DNA of 64,000 nucleotides. Source: Candidatus Competibacteraceae bacterium (lineage in GTDB: Bacteria; Pseudomonadota; Gammaproteobacteria; Competibacterales; Competibacteraceae). The notes beneath the pieces were generated by a model. The model saw only the letters and a program-made list of their open reading frames with translations, had not been told where the DNA came from and did no database searches. This document shows, piece by piece, positions 1 through 8,181 of this stretch. A program made the position numbers and the translations under genes. Position 1 is the first letter of the stretch, and each line of letters opens with the position of its first letter. The DNA is taken from NCBI GenBank assembly GCA_016712625.1, contig JADJQQ010000004.1:1-64000 (forward strand), given 5' to 3'.

Positions 1-448
1 ACATCACTTTATATTTCGGGTCATTCAAGTCGACATAAGATTTTACCTTATCGGCTAATTCCTTACGAAGCAGCACGCTTTGGCCAATCGTGATGTAAGC
101 GTTGCTAAAGTCGATTTTTTGACGGCGTTCATCGGTAATGCTCATGCCGCTCATAATGATGTCGCATTTATCGTCGATCAACGCCGGAATGATGTCACTC
201 CAAGCAATTTTAACCAGTTCCAGCTTGGGAGCGCCGAGCTCTTGGGCCAGCAGATTGGCAAGATCCGGATCGAACCCGATAATTTTTCCTTGCTTGTCAT
301 TCATGATGAATGGCATATAACCAGGTTCCAGACAAACTCGTAATCCATTTTTCTTAATTTGCTCCATGTTACCGGCCCAGGCGGCTGGCAGACTGAGGGT
401 GCATAGGGCTAAGGTGATGGCGGAAATCCAGCGACTCTTACTCTTCAT
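1..448 (-). CDS. Amino-acid ABC transporter periplasmic binding protein, partial (C-terminus off the left edge)
   Basis: The ATG complements 446-448 and the reading frame runs off the left edge after about 149 residues. The N-terminus is a signal peptide (MKSKSRWISAI then a hydrophobic stretch ending AAWAG). The mature part shows the start of a SBP_bac_3 fold: GLRVCLEPGYMPF, IIGFDPDLANLLAQ, WSDIIPALIDDKCDIIMSGM and the TDERRQKIDFS block, the regions that line the amino-acid pocket in the GlnH/HisJ/ArtJ family. It would bind a polar amino acid in the periplasm and deliver it to an ABC permease that should lie beyond the edge. Substrate cannot be told from this part. Family assignment is firm. 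Confidence 0.9.
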   Translation of the reverse strand, partial: MKSKSRWISAITLALCTLSLPAAWAGNMEQIKKNGLRVCLEPGYMPFIMNDKQGKIIGFDPDLANLLAQELGAPKLELVKIAWSDIIPALIDDKCDIIMSGMSITDERRQKIDFSNAYITIGQSVLLRKELADKVKSYVDLNDPKYKVM

Positions 449-586
449 GAACTAATTCCTTCTAAGGATGCAAATAATACCGAAAAAAAACCAAAGGCGA
501 GGCTCCGATTGGTGGCTATCAATTGGAACCTCTATCATATTAGTGCATATTTTATTTTACATTGAAAACAAATTTCTCACAGTGCT

Positions 587-742
587 TCACGTTGACTTTC
601 CCTCATCAAGCAACTCTCTAATAATCATGGGTGTGCCGCACTTGGGGCAGCGCGGCATCTCCTCGATAGGGATATAGATCAGCGAGGTATAGCGGCATTT
701 CGGGCATTGGATTTGAACGGGTTCCGCTCTATCGCGCTGCAT
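587..742 (-). CDS. Small zinc-ribbon protein, 51 aa, overlapping the end of argD
   Basis: The start ATG lies inside the last codons of argD, so the two genes overlap by 14 bases, suggesting translational coupling. The protein begins MQRDRAEPVQIQCPKC and carries two CxxC knuckles (CPKC near residue 13 and CPKCG near residue 34), separated by a hydrophobic YTSLIYIPIEEMPR segment, the layout of a rubredoxin-like zinc ribbon. The family is unknown to me; a metal-binding or nucleic-acid-binding adapter is possible, but no function is claimed. Conserved spacing and the overlap make it a credible gene despite its size. Confidence 0.7.
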   Translation of the reverse strand: MQRDRAEPVQIQCPKCRYTSLIYIPIEEMPRCPKCGTPMIIRELLDEGKST

Positions 743-1979
743 GAGCCAACTCCTCGGTAGGTGCTGTTTGGACAGTGAGACGCTCGATGGCCCGCGCGAA
801 GCGCTGTAAGCCTTCCTCGATCATTGGGTCAGAGATAATGAGAGCAGGGGCCAGCCGGACCACATCCGGTCCGGCTACCAGCACCAGTAGCCCTTCATCC
901 AGCGCGGCCTTAATGAAATCCCGGCTGTGACCGCGCCAGGGTTCGGCCAATTCGCAGCCCAGCAACAAGCCTTTGCCGCGTAGTTCCCGAAACACGCCAT
1001 ACCGTTGATTGAGCCGCTTGAGTCCGGCCATGAATACGTTGTGCTTGGCCCGCACCGCGGCCAATAAATCTGGTTCGCTCAGCAATTCCAACGCCGCTTC
1101 GGCCACCGCGCAGGCTAGCGGATTGCCGCCATAGGTAGTGCCGTGACTGCCGACCGTGAGGCTGGCGGCGATAGTAGAAGTGGTCAGCATTGCACTAATC
1201 GGGAAACCACCGCCCAACCCCTTGGCTGTGGTCAGGATGTCGGGAGTGACATCGTAACCCATATAAGCGTAAAGATGGCCAGTACGGCCATTGCCGCACT
1301 GGACTTCGTCGAAAATCAACAAAGCGCGGTGGCGGTCGCACAACTCGCGCACTCCACGTAAAAACGCCGGCGTGGCGCTGGTGACGCCGCCTTCACCCTG
1401 AACTGGCTCCAAAATGACAGCGCAAGTGCGGTCGGAGATAGCAGCGGCCAAAGCATCAAGATCGTTGAATGGAACGTGCGTGATGCCCGGCGGCAGCGGC
1501 TCAAAGCCTTCGGTGTATTTCGGTTGACCGCCGACCGTCACTGTAAAGAGCGTCCGGCCATGAAAAGATTGGGAGAAAGCGATGATTTCGCGCTTGTCGG
1601 AGCCGCCGTGATCGGCTGCGTATTTGCGGGCCAGCTTGAGGGCGGCTTCATTGGCCTCCGCCCCGGAGTTGGCGAAAAACACCCGTTCGGCGAAAGTCAG
1701 CTCGCACAGCCGCCGCGCCAGCCGTAACGCGGGTTCGTTCACCAAGACGTTGCTAACGTGCCAGAGCTTTTGGGCTTGCTCGGTCAGGGCGGCGACCAAT
1801 TTCGGATGGGTATGCCCCAGCACGCTCACGGCGATGCCACCGGCAAAGTCGATGTAGTCTCGGCCTGCCTGATCCCACAGGCGCGAGCCTTCGCCACGCA
1901 CCGGCACAATCGCGGCTGGAGCGTGGTTGGGCGTCATAACCTCATCGAACAATGCGCGGGTGACAGGAGACTGATTCAT
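729..1979 (-). CDS. argD: Acetylornithine/succinylornithine-type aminotransferase (class III PLP aminotransferase)
   Basis: 416 residues, the normal length for ArgD/AstC/AruC. Class-III landmarks are all present: the phosphate-binding NSGAEANEAALK around 104-115, the cofactor Asp in IFDEVQCGNGRTG around 222-234, and the Schiff-base lysine K253 in TTAKGLGGGFP, followed by the GTTYGGNPLA loop. The enzyme transaminates N-acetylornithine with 2-oxoglutarate in arginine synthesis, or succinylornithine in arginine breakdown; sequence alone does not separate the two. It lies 48 bases after cobI on the same strand and overlaps a zinc-ribbon gene downstream, so it may be co-transcribed with the corrin genes. 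Confidence 0.9.
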   Translation of the reverse strand: MNQSPVTRALFDEVMTPNHAPAAIVPVRGEGSRLWDQAGRDYIDFAGGIAVSVLGHTHPKLVAALTEQAQKLWHVSNVLVNEPALRLARRLCELTFAERVFFANSGAEANEAALKLARKYAADHGGSDKREIIAFSQSFHGRTLFTVTVGGQPKYTEGFEPLPPGITHVPFNDLDALAAAISDRTCAVILEPVQGEGGVTSATPAFLRGVRELCDRHRALLIFDEVQCGNGRTGHLYAYMGYDVTPDILTTAKGLGGGFPISAMLTTSTIAASLTVGSHGTTYGGNPLACAVAEAALELLSEPDLLAAVRAKHNVFMAGLKRLNQRYGVFRELRGKGLLLGCELAEPWRGHSRDFIKAALDEGLLVLVAGPDVVRLAPALIISDPMIEEGLQRFARAIERLTVQTAPTEELAHAAR

Positions 1980-2027
1980 CGTGGCGATCCTGGGCAGTGT
2001 TAAAAATCCAAATAGTACTCGAAACTT

Positions 2028-2741
2028 CTATTCAACTGCTTGACCTTGCGCATTATTGCGAACGATCAAAAATAACGCAAAATACGGCCCCGGCGTGGCG
2101 GGAATCTCGGCAAAGCGTTTGATGATGCGCTCCGCCGGTCGGCTGGCTTGTTCGATATAGAGCGTATCTTCGGCCCGGCCGGTTTCCTGTAACAGTTCCA
2201 GCAGGCGCGGCCGATGCCGACCCGGTTTGAGGATCGCGACGCTCTCGCTAGCGAGCAGCGTTTGCCGTAATACTTCGTCGCCGGCGGTGGCGGGAACCAC
2301 GGTCAAACGCTGCTCTCCGGTAATCAGTGGAGTTGCGGCGGCGGCGGCGGCGCTGACTGAGTTTATTCCGGGAATCACTACACAGGGAAAACGGTCGCCC
2401 AGCCGTTGCAGCAAGTAGCTAAAACTGCCATAGAACAGCGGGTCGCCCTCACATAGAATGGCCACGTCCTGACCGTCGGCCAACGCGGCCGCGATGACCA
2501 TAGCCGCCTCATCGTAACCTTGGTTGACCGGACCACGATCCAACATGCACGGCATGGTGATGGGAATTTCCCGCTTGCCAGCCAACCACTGCGCGGCAAT
2601 GTCGCGGGCCTGAGCGCCGCCTTGCGGCGTGGCGGGGTAGGCGACCACCGGCACGCTTTGCAAAATGCGCACAGCCTTGAGCGTCAGCAATTCCGGATCG
2701 CCGGGGCCGACGCCAACGCCGTACAATGTGCCTGTGGTCAT
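2028..2741 (-). CDS. cobI: Precorrin-2 (cobalt-factor II) C20-methyltransferase
   Basis: The start is placed at MTTGTLYGVGVGPGDPELL, not at the longer frame reaching 2840, because the upstream residues are the tail of cobL in another frame and because this ATG overlaps the restored cobL stop (ATGA). The protein is 237 residues. The SAM-binding GVGPGDPELLTLKAVR near the N-terminus, the CEGDPLFYGSFSY loop and the VIPGINSVSAAAAA helix are the signature of tetrapyrrole C20 methylases (CobI/CbiL). It adds the second corrin-ring methyl after SUMT. It follows cobH and cobL in one minus-strand run. Confidence 0.92.
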   Translation of the reverse strand: MTTGTLYGVGVGPGDPELLTLKAVRILQSVPVVAYPATPQGGAQARDIAAQWLAGKREIPITMPCMLDRGPVNQGYDEAAMVIAAALADGQDVAILCEGDPLFYGSFSYLLQRLGDRFPCVVIPGINSVSAAAAAATPLITGEQRLTVVPATAGDEVLRQTLLASESVAILKPGRHRPRLLELLQETGRAEDTLYIEQASRPAERIIKRFAEIPATPGPYFALFLIVRNNAQGQAVE

Positions 2742-3984
2742 ACGGACTTCTCCAATTTCATCAGCAGCACTGGCAAATAAGGCCGCATCACCCGCTGCCC
2801 GGCCAACTGCTCGCCACGAGCGACGCTCAGTTCCGTCCATTCCGCCGCGCGGTCGCCGACGAAGGTGTGCAAATCCCCCGGCTATCTTCGGTCACGGCGC
2901 TGGCGACCAGCCGACCGCCTGGCATTAATCGGCTCCACACGGCCTCCAACATTTCGCCCAGGCTACCGCTGCTACCGCCGATGAACACAGCGTGCGGGTC
3001 GGGCAGCTCGGTAAAGGCACCTGGCGCGCGGCCCGCGATGATCCGCAAATTGCTGACGACGCCGAAGCGTGCGCGGTTGATGCCCAGATGCTCCAGCCGT
3101 TCGGGGTGGAACTCGATGGCATAAACCTCGCCTTGAGGATTCCAGCGCGCCCATTCCACCGACACGCCGCCGCAGCCCGCGCCGACATCCCAGCCGATTT
3201 CCCTGGCGCGTGGGGCGAGCAGTGAGAGAATGCTCAGCCGCACTTCACGTTTGCTTAATAGCCCCTTGCCCGGCTCCGCGCCGGTGCTGAACCGCTCGTC
3301 GGGAATGCCAGGAAACTCCGGCAACAGCCCACCCGGCCCGCGCGTTTCCAGTAGCATGACATTGAGCGGCGAAAAATCCATCGTCGCCTCAGCAAGTTCA
3401 GCGGCTTGAAAGTCACGAAAGCGCTCTTGAGCACTCCCTAAATCTTCCGCCACCCAAATACCCGATTCACTGAATCCAGCTTCGACCAGAATCCGGGCGA
3501 TAGCGGCTGGCGAGCTATCACGGTCGGTGAGCAGGGCATACAGCCGATTACCTTGTAGGGCTGACCGTAGGCTGGCCAGCGGCCGGCCGTGCAGGCTGAC
3601 CCATTGCGCGTTTTGCCAAGGCCGGCCCAGCCGGGCAAAGGCCACTTGAATGCTAGAGACATTGGGATGAAACACCAGTTGCTTAGGAGAAAATTGGCGG
3701 AGCAAAGTGCTGCCGATGCCAAAAAACAGCGGATCGCCAGAGGCCAGAATGGCGATGCGCCGCTGAGCGTTGGCGCGCAACAGATCCGGCAATCCACTCA
3801 TCGGGCTGGGATACGGCTGTTTTTCGGCGCTGGATGTCGGCACAGCGGCCAGATGGGTTGCCGAACCGATGATGAGTTCCGCTTGTGCCAACGCCGCCCG
3901 CGCCGCCTGACCCAGCGCGCCGCCCTCCATCCCCATGCCGATGACCTGGATCAGCGGGCCGGACCCATCGGGTTGCGTATTCAT
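2738..3984 (-). CDS. cobL: Precorrin-6Y C5,15-methyltransferase (decarboxylating), CbiE-CbiT fusion; frameshifted as sequenced
   Basis: The start MNTQPDGSGPLIQVIGMG shares a base with the cobH stop (TGATG). Residues to about 210 form the CbiE methylase domain (VIGMGMEGG, ILASGDPLFFGIGS). The rest is the CbiT class-I methyltransferase with the SAM loop GWDVGAGCGGVSVEWARW. As written the frame breaks after PGGRLVASAVTEDSRG and stops at 2827. Adding one G to the five-G run at 2875-2879 restores a typical CbiT end (DLHTFVGDRAAEWTELSVAR to LMKLEKSV) that stops at 2738-2740, overlapping the cobI ATG. This restored overlap strongly supports a sequencing indel. The enzyme methylates C5 and C15 and removes the C12 acetate carboxyl. 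Confidence 0.9.
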
Positions 3985-4631
3985 CAAAAACGGATGCCGC
4001 TCGCCATCCGCGCCAGGGCGTTGAGGGTAGCCGCGGCCAAGGCGCTGCCGCCGCGCCGGCCCAATAAAGCAATGCAAGGCGTTTGAAATTCGCTCGGGCC
4101 GACATCCCACAATGCCTGTTTCGATTCGGCGGCGTTGATGAAACCGACCGGCATCCCAATTATGAGCGCCGGGCGCGGCGCGCCCTCATCCAGCAAATCC
4201 AGTAGCCGGAACAAAGCGGTCGGCGCGTTGCCGATGGCGACGATCGATCCAGCCATTCGCGCCGGCCATTCCGCCATGGCGGCCATCGAGCGGGTTTCGC
4301 GGGTCTGGCGGGCGCGTTCCGCCACTTCAGGGGCGTTTAGAAAGCAATGCACCTGGCCTTGCAGGTAGCGTTTGCTGATACCCCGGCTGACCATTTCGAT
4401 GTCGCACAGCACATCTGCGCCTTTGGTCAAGGCGTCGAGGCCGGCGGCGACCGCGCCGGAACTGAAATGTAAATCCTGCACGATGCCGGGGTCGCCGGAG
4501 GTATGCACCAAGCGCATCGCCACCTGCTGCTGGTCGGCATCGAAGCGGGACAGGTCGGTCAACTGGCGAATTTGAGTAAATGACTGGCGTTCGATTTCAT
4601 CGGGGTCGCTAAGGTAGTCGAAGCGGGGCAT
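3984..4631 (-). CDS. cobH: Precorrin-8X methylmutase
   Basis: 215 residues beginning MPRFDYLSDPDEIERQSF, typical of CobH/CbiC. The catalytic histidine lies in MRLVHTSGDPGIVQDL, which protonates the ring during the C11-to-C12 methyl shift that yields hydrogenobyrinate or cobyrinate. Other conserved blocks are DVLCDIEMVSRGI, NAPTALFRLLDL, IIGMPVGFINAAESK and the C-terminal RRGGSALAAATLNAL. It lies 21 bases downstream of the cbiX region and overlaps cobL, consistent with one operon. Intact frame. Confidence 0.93.
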   Translation of the reverse strand: MPRFDYLSDPDEIERQSFTQIRQLTDLSRFDADQQQVAMRLVHTSGDPGIVQDLHFSSGAVAAGLDALTKGADVLCDIEMVSRGISKRYLQGQVHCFLNAPEVAERARQTRETRSMAAMAEWPARMAGSIVAIGNAPTALFRLLDLLDEGAPRPALIIGMPVGFINAAESKQALWDVGPSEFQTPCIALLGRRGGSALAAATLNALARMASGIRF

Positions 4632-4652
4632 GGGGACTCCGGCGCGCGGCGG

Positions 4653-5586
4653 TCAGCCGTGCGGGGTAGGGTGATGAGGATGATGGCGGTTGTTAGGGTG
4701 ATCGTGACCCTCAGGGTGGTCGTGATGATGGCTGGGTTGCGGCGCGCCTTGCCAGTCTTCGCGACCGACGATAGGGGCGCGATACGGGCAAAACTGACAG
4801 TTCATGTGCGCATGGCCGGTTTCCGCCTCGGTCAGCCGTTCAGAAAGGTAGCGACTACCAGCGGATGAGCGTTCAAATACGGCGCAACGACCGCGCGCAC
4901 GTCCGGGTGGCGGCTTCGATAGTCAGCCACGGTGGCGCGCACCTGCTCGACCAAGCGGCCGGTGAATAGCAGATAGGGAAAGACCACCACGCGCTTGAAG
5001 CCCAAACGATGGGTTCGTTCGAGGCGTCGGCCATCAGCGGCGCGGCCACGGCGGGTATAGGCGGTTTCCGCCAGCCGAAACCCATGCCTTCCACAGTATC
5101 CGAGTGATTTTGCTGATGTTGGAATTGGCGTCGGACTCGGAACTGCCACGCCCAATCCCCAGCAACAAGGTATCCTTGCGTTAGTAATCCACCCCTAATT
5201 CGGCTTCGGCGGTTTCGATACGCTCGCGCGCGACTTGCAAGAGGTTGGGATGAATGCCCAAATCGGCACCGAAATTAACCTGTGTTTCCGGATGTGCGTC
5301 CTGAAAAATCTTGAGCAGCACCGGAAGGTCGTTCTTGACATGGCCAGCGGCCATCAGTAGGGGCGGGCAAAGCCGTGATGTGGCGGAAACCTTGCTGGCG
5401 CAGCTTTTCCAAGGCATCCGGCACGCTGGGTTCGACCAGTTCCAGAAAGCCAGTGAGACACGTCCGGTCGGGGAGCGCTTGTTGCAATTGATTGGCCAGA
5501 TGCTGAAATTCGGTGACGCCCGCGGTGAGTCGCGTGCCATGGCCGATTAACAGAACAGCGGGGTTGGAGAGCGGAGGCTGAATCAT
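4653..5586 (-). pseudogene. cbiX: Sirohydrochlorin cobaltochelatase CbiX (long form), disrupted by about six indels and one stop as sequenced
   Basis: From the ATG at 5586 the protein reads MIQPPLSNPAVLLIGHGTR, the CbiX/CbiK start with its metal-site histidine. Family sequence continues only by changing frame near 5366, reading through a TAA at 5181-5183, and changing again near 5090, 5071, 5054, 5023 and 4835. Recognisable pieces are MAAGHVKNDLPVLL, GIGRGSS.SDAN, EGMGFGW, LGFKRVVVFPYLLFTGRLVEQ and NAHPLVVATFLN. The restored tail contains MNCQFC, the MxCxxC [4Fe-4S] motif of long CbiX proteins, then a histidine-rich end (HHHDH, HHPHHP) that may hold cobalt or nickel. The role is cobalt insertion in the early-cobalt route. 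Each break needs one base, so errors in the read are likelier than decay. Confidence 0.85.
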
Positions 5587-5734
5587 CGGGATAAGAGCAG
5601 ATAGAGGATGGAGAGTGATTGGCTATGATTGTACAAAGCGCGACGGATGTTGTTGAGTCTTTTACTCAGTCGCTTGCTGGTTTCCGCTTAGCAAAGCGAA
5701 TGGCGGCTGGTCAGCTCGAATAAGGATCTAGTAC

Positions 5735-6492
5735 ATGAATCTGAACCAGCGACAGCAGGAAATTCTGCAACAGGTACGACAAGCGGGTTCGGTCAGTATC
5801 GAAGAATTGGCCCCCACTTCAACGTTACTCCACAAACCATCCGCCGCGACATCAATATCTTGTGCGAATCGGGTTTGTTGCGGCGATTTCACGGCGGGGC
5901 CGGCTTGCCCTCCAGCGTCGAGAATATCGCTTATCCGGCCCGGCAGGTGTTGCATCACGACGAGAAGCGCCGCATCGGCCGTCTGGTGGCCCAACATATT
6001 CCCGACCAATCGTCGCTGTTGATCAACCTCGGCACCACCACTGAGGAAGTCGCCAAGGCGCTGGTCGATCACGCCGATATGCGGGTGATCACCAACAACC
6101 TCAATGTTGCGATGCTGCTATCCGACAACCCCAGTTTCGAGGTCATTGTCGCGGGTGGGGTGGTGCGTCACCGGGATCGGGGCGTGATCGGCGAGGCGAC
6201 CATTGATCTTATCAAGCAATTCAAGGTCGATTTCGGAATCATCGGTATTTCCGGCATCGACATGGACGGCACTCTGCTGGACTTCGATTACCGCGAAGTG
6301 CGGGTGTCCCAAGCGATTATCGCCAATTCCCGCAAGGTGTTGCTGGTCACCGATCACAGCAAGTTCGGGCGTAACGCCATGGTTAGGCTTGGCTCCATCA
6401 CCGAGGTGGATATGTTGTTCACCGATCAAACCCCACCAGAGGCGATGACTGCGCTACTGGCGCAGTCTGAGGTCCAGGTGTTCGTGGCTTGA
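5735..6492 (+). CDS. glpR: DeoR-family transcriptional regulator, GlpR-like; one frameshift as sequenced
   Basis: The protein starts MNLNQRQQEILQQVRQAGSVSIEELA, the DeoR winged helix-turn-helix. As written the frame leaves after the five-C run at 5811-5815. One extra C restores HFNVTPQTIRRDINILCESG, the recognition helix, then LLRRFHGGAGLPSS. The C-terminal sugar-phosphate isomerase-like domain follows, with INLGTTTEEVAKAL, VITNNLNVAMLL, VVRHRDRGVIGEA and the GIIGISGIDMDGTLLDFD block seen in GlpR. It is divergent from the corrin cluster and lies directly upstream of glpK, so it most likely represses the glycerol operon with glycerol-3-phosphate as inducer (inferred from context and family). 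Confidence 0.85.
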
Positions 6493-6502
6493 TTATTTGT
6501 TT

Positions 6503-6545
6503 TCATTTCTGTTCGTATTAAAAAATATTTTTCGTTATTTACACT
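6503..6545 (+). promoter_or_regulatory. Possible GlpR-type operator half-sites upstream of glpK
   Basis: The 139-base gap before glpK is AT-rich and holds two TTCG-centred motifs, CTGTTCGTATTA at about 6509 and TTTTTCGTTATTT at about 6528. They resemble the TTCG core of half-sites bound by E. coli GlpR. They are direct rather than inverted copies, so this is a weak, context-based call. Confidence 0.3.
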
Positions 6546-6631
6546 TTAATGACAATTTGGTGTCGCTATACTCATTAATAGAGTTTCTTTTGAAAATAAT
6601 CTGAACGACGATCACCAAGAGAGGCGGGCGA

Positions 6632-8143
6632 ATGAGTGTGGGCTATGTGCTGGCCATCGACCAAGGCACCACCGGTTCCACGGTATTGATCTTCGATCAT
6701 GACGGCCAGATCAAGGGCCGCGCTTATTCGGAATTTACCCAGCATTACCCCAAGCCCGGCTGGGTGGAGCACGACGCCGAGGAAATCTGGCTGGTCACCG
6801 TCAAGGTCATCGCCGGGGCGTTGCGAGCGGCTACCATCCGCGCTAGCGAATTGCGCGCCATCGGCATCACCAACCAGCGGGAAACGGTGGTGCTGTGGGA
6901 TCGAGCGACCAGCCAACCCGTGGCTAACGCCATCGTCTGGCAAGATCGGCGAACGGCCCGCTTATGCGATGAACTGAAAGAGGAAGGGCTGGAAGAAACG
7001 GTGCGCCGCAAGACCGGCTTGGTGATCGACCCGTATTTTTCCGGCACCAAGGTCAAGTGGCTGCTCGACAACGTGGCCGGGTTGCGCGCCCGCGCCGAAC
7101 GGGGCGAGATTGCTTTCGGCACCATCGACTCTTGGCTGGTGTGGCGCTTGACCGGCGGCAAGGCCCACGTCACCGATTATTCCAATGCATCCCGCACCCT
7201 GCTTTACAACATTCAAGAATTGCGTTGGGACGATGCGTTGCTCGAACGGCTGGAGATTCCCAAAACCATCCTGCCGGAAGTGAAGCCGTCCGCGTATGTA
7301 TACGGCGAAACCGACCCGGAAATATTCTTCGGCACCCAGCGGATTCCGGTGGCGGGCATCGCGGGCGACCAGCAAGCGGCGCTGTTCGGCCAAGCCTGCC
7401 ACAGTCCGGGACTGGCCAAGAACACCTACGGCACTGGTTCCTTCGTGCTGATGAACACCGGCACCAAGAGGGTGCTGAGCAACGAAAAGCTGCTAACCAC
7501 CATCGCCTGGGGTATCGGCGACGAACCGGTTGAATACGCGCTGGAAGGGGCGATCTTCATTACTGGCGCGGCGGTGCAATGGCTGCGGGACGGCTTACGG
7601 ATGATTCGGTCGGCGGCGGAAATCGAGGAACTGGCCCGCTCGGTGGCCCATAACGAAGGCGTCTACTTTGTGCCCGCGCTGGTGGGTTTGGGTGCGCCGC
7701 ATTGGGACCCTTACGCCCGTGGCTTGCTGATCGGCCTCACCCGCGGCAGCACCCAAGGCCATATCGCCCGCGCGGTGTTGGAAAGCATTGCTTATCAAAC
7801 CCGTGACGTGATTGAAGCGATGCAGCGCGATTCTGGTATTACCTTGCAAGAACTGCGCTGCGATGGCGGCGCGGCGGTCAATAGCCTGCTGATGCAGTTT
7901 CAAGCCGATATTCTTGGCGTACCGGTCGAAGTGCCGCGCATCGTCGAAACCACGGCGCTGGGCGCGGCCTATCTAGCCGGTTTGGCGGTCGGGTTCTGGG
8001 AAAGCCGGGCGGAACTGGCCCAGAAATGGCAATTAGCCCATCGCTATACGCCGCAACTGGCTGACGCGGAGCGAGAGCAGTTGTTCCGGCGCTGGCGCAA
8101 GGCGGTGGAGCGGGCCAAGGGTTGGGCGCTGGATGACGATTGA
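6632..8143 (+). CDS. glpK: Glycerol kinase
   Basis: 503 residues, the family length. The FGGY kinase N-terminus is clear (YVLAIDQGTTGSTVLIFD), with the glycerol-binding GWVEHDAEEIW and GITNQRETVVLWDR blocks, the glycerol kinase signature YFSGTKVKWLLDNV, and the ATP-domain GTGSFVLMNTG and LRCDGGAAVNSLLMQFQAD. It phosphorylates glycerol with ATP to sn-glycerol 3-phosphate in the cytoplasm, trapping what the downstream ABC transporter brings in. It starts an operon-like run; glpD follows after 38 bases. Confidence 0.97.
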   Translation: MSVGYVLAIDQGTTGSTVLIFDHDGQIKGRAYSEFTQHYPKPGWVEHDAEEIWLVTVKVIAGALRAATIRASELRAIGITNQRETVVLWDRATSQPVANAIVWQDRRTARLCDELKEEGLEETVRRKTGLVIDPYFSGTKVKWLLDNVAGLRARAERGEIAFGTIDSWLVWRLTGGKAHVTDYSNASRTLLYNIQELRWDDALLERLEIPKTILPEVKPSAYVYGETDPEIFFGTQRIPVAGIAGDQQAALFGQACHSPGLAKNTYGTGSFVLMNTGTKRVLSNEKLLTTIAWGIGDEPVEYALEGAIFITGAAVQWLRDGLRMIRSAAEIEELARSVAHNEGVYFVPALVGLGAPHWDPYARGLLIGLTRGSTQGHIARAVLESIAYQTRDVIEAMQRDSGITLQELRCDGGAAVNSLLMQFQADILGVPVEVPRIVETTALGAAYLAGLAVGFWESRAELAQKWQLAHRYTPQLADAEREQLFRRWRKAVERAKGWALDDD

Positions 8144-8181
8144 CCCTCGGTTTGCTGATCCGTCGCATGAAAGGTAGGCCA

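Noticed and set aside
2741..2840. Longer N-terminus for cobI (33 extra codons)
   Set aside because: The extra residues are the restored cobL C-terminus read in another frame; the ATG at 2741 overlaps the cobL stop.
5587..5734. Cobalamin riboswitch before the cbiX-cobHLI cluster
   Set aside because: No B12 box (GCTGCC..CGCAACTG) and no CAGGAGACC-type block was found in the gap.
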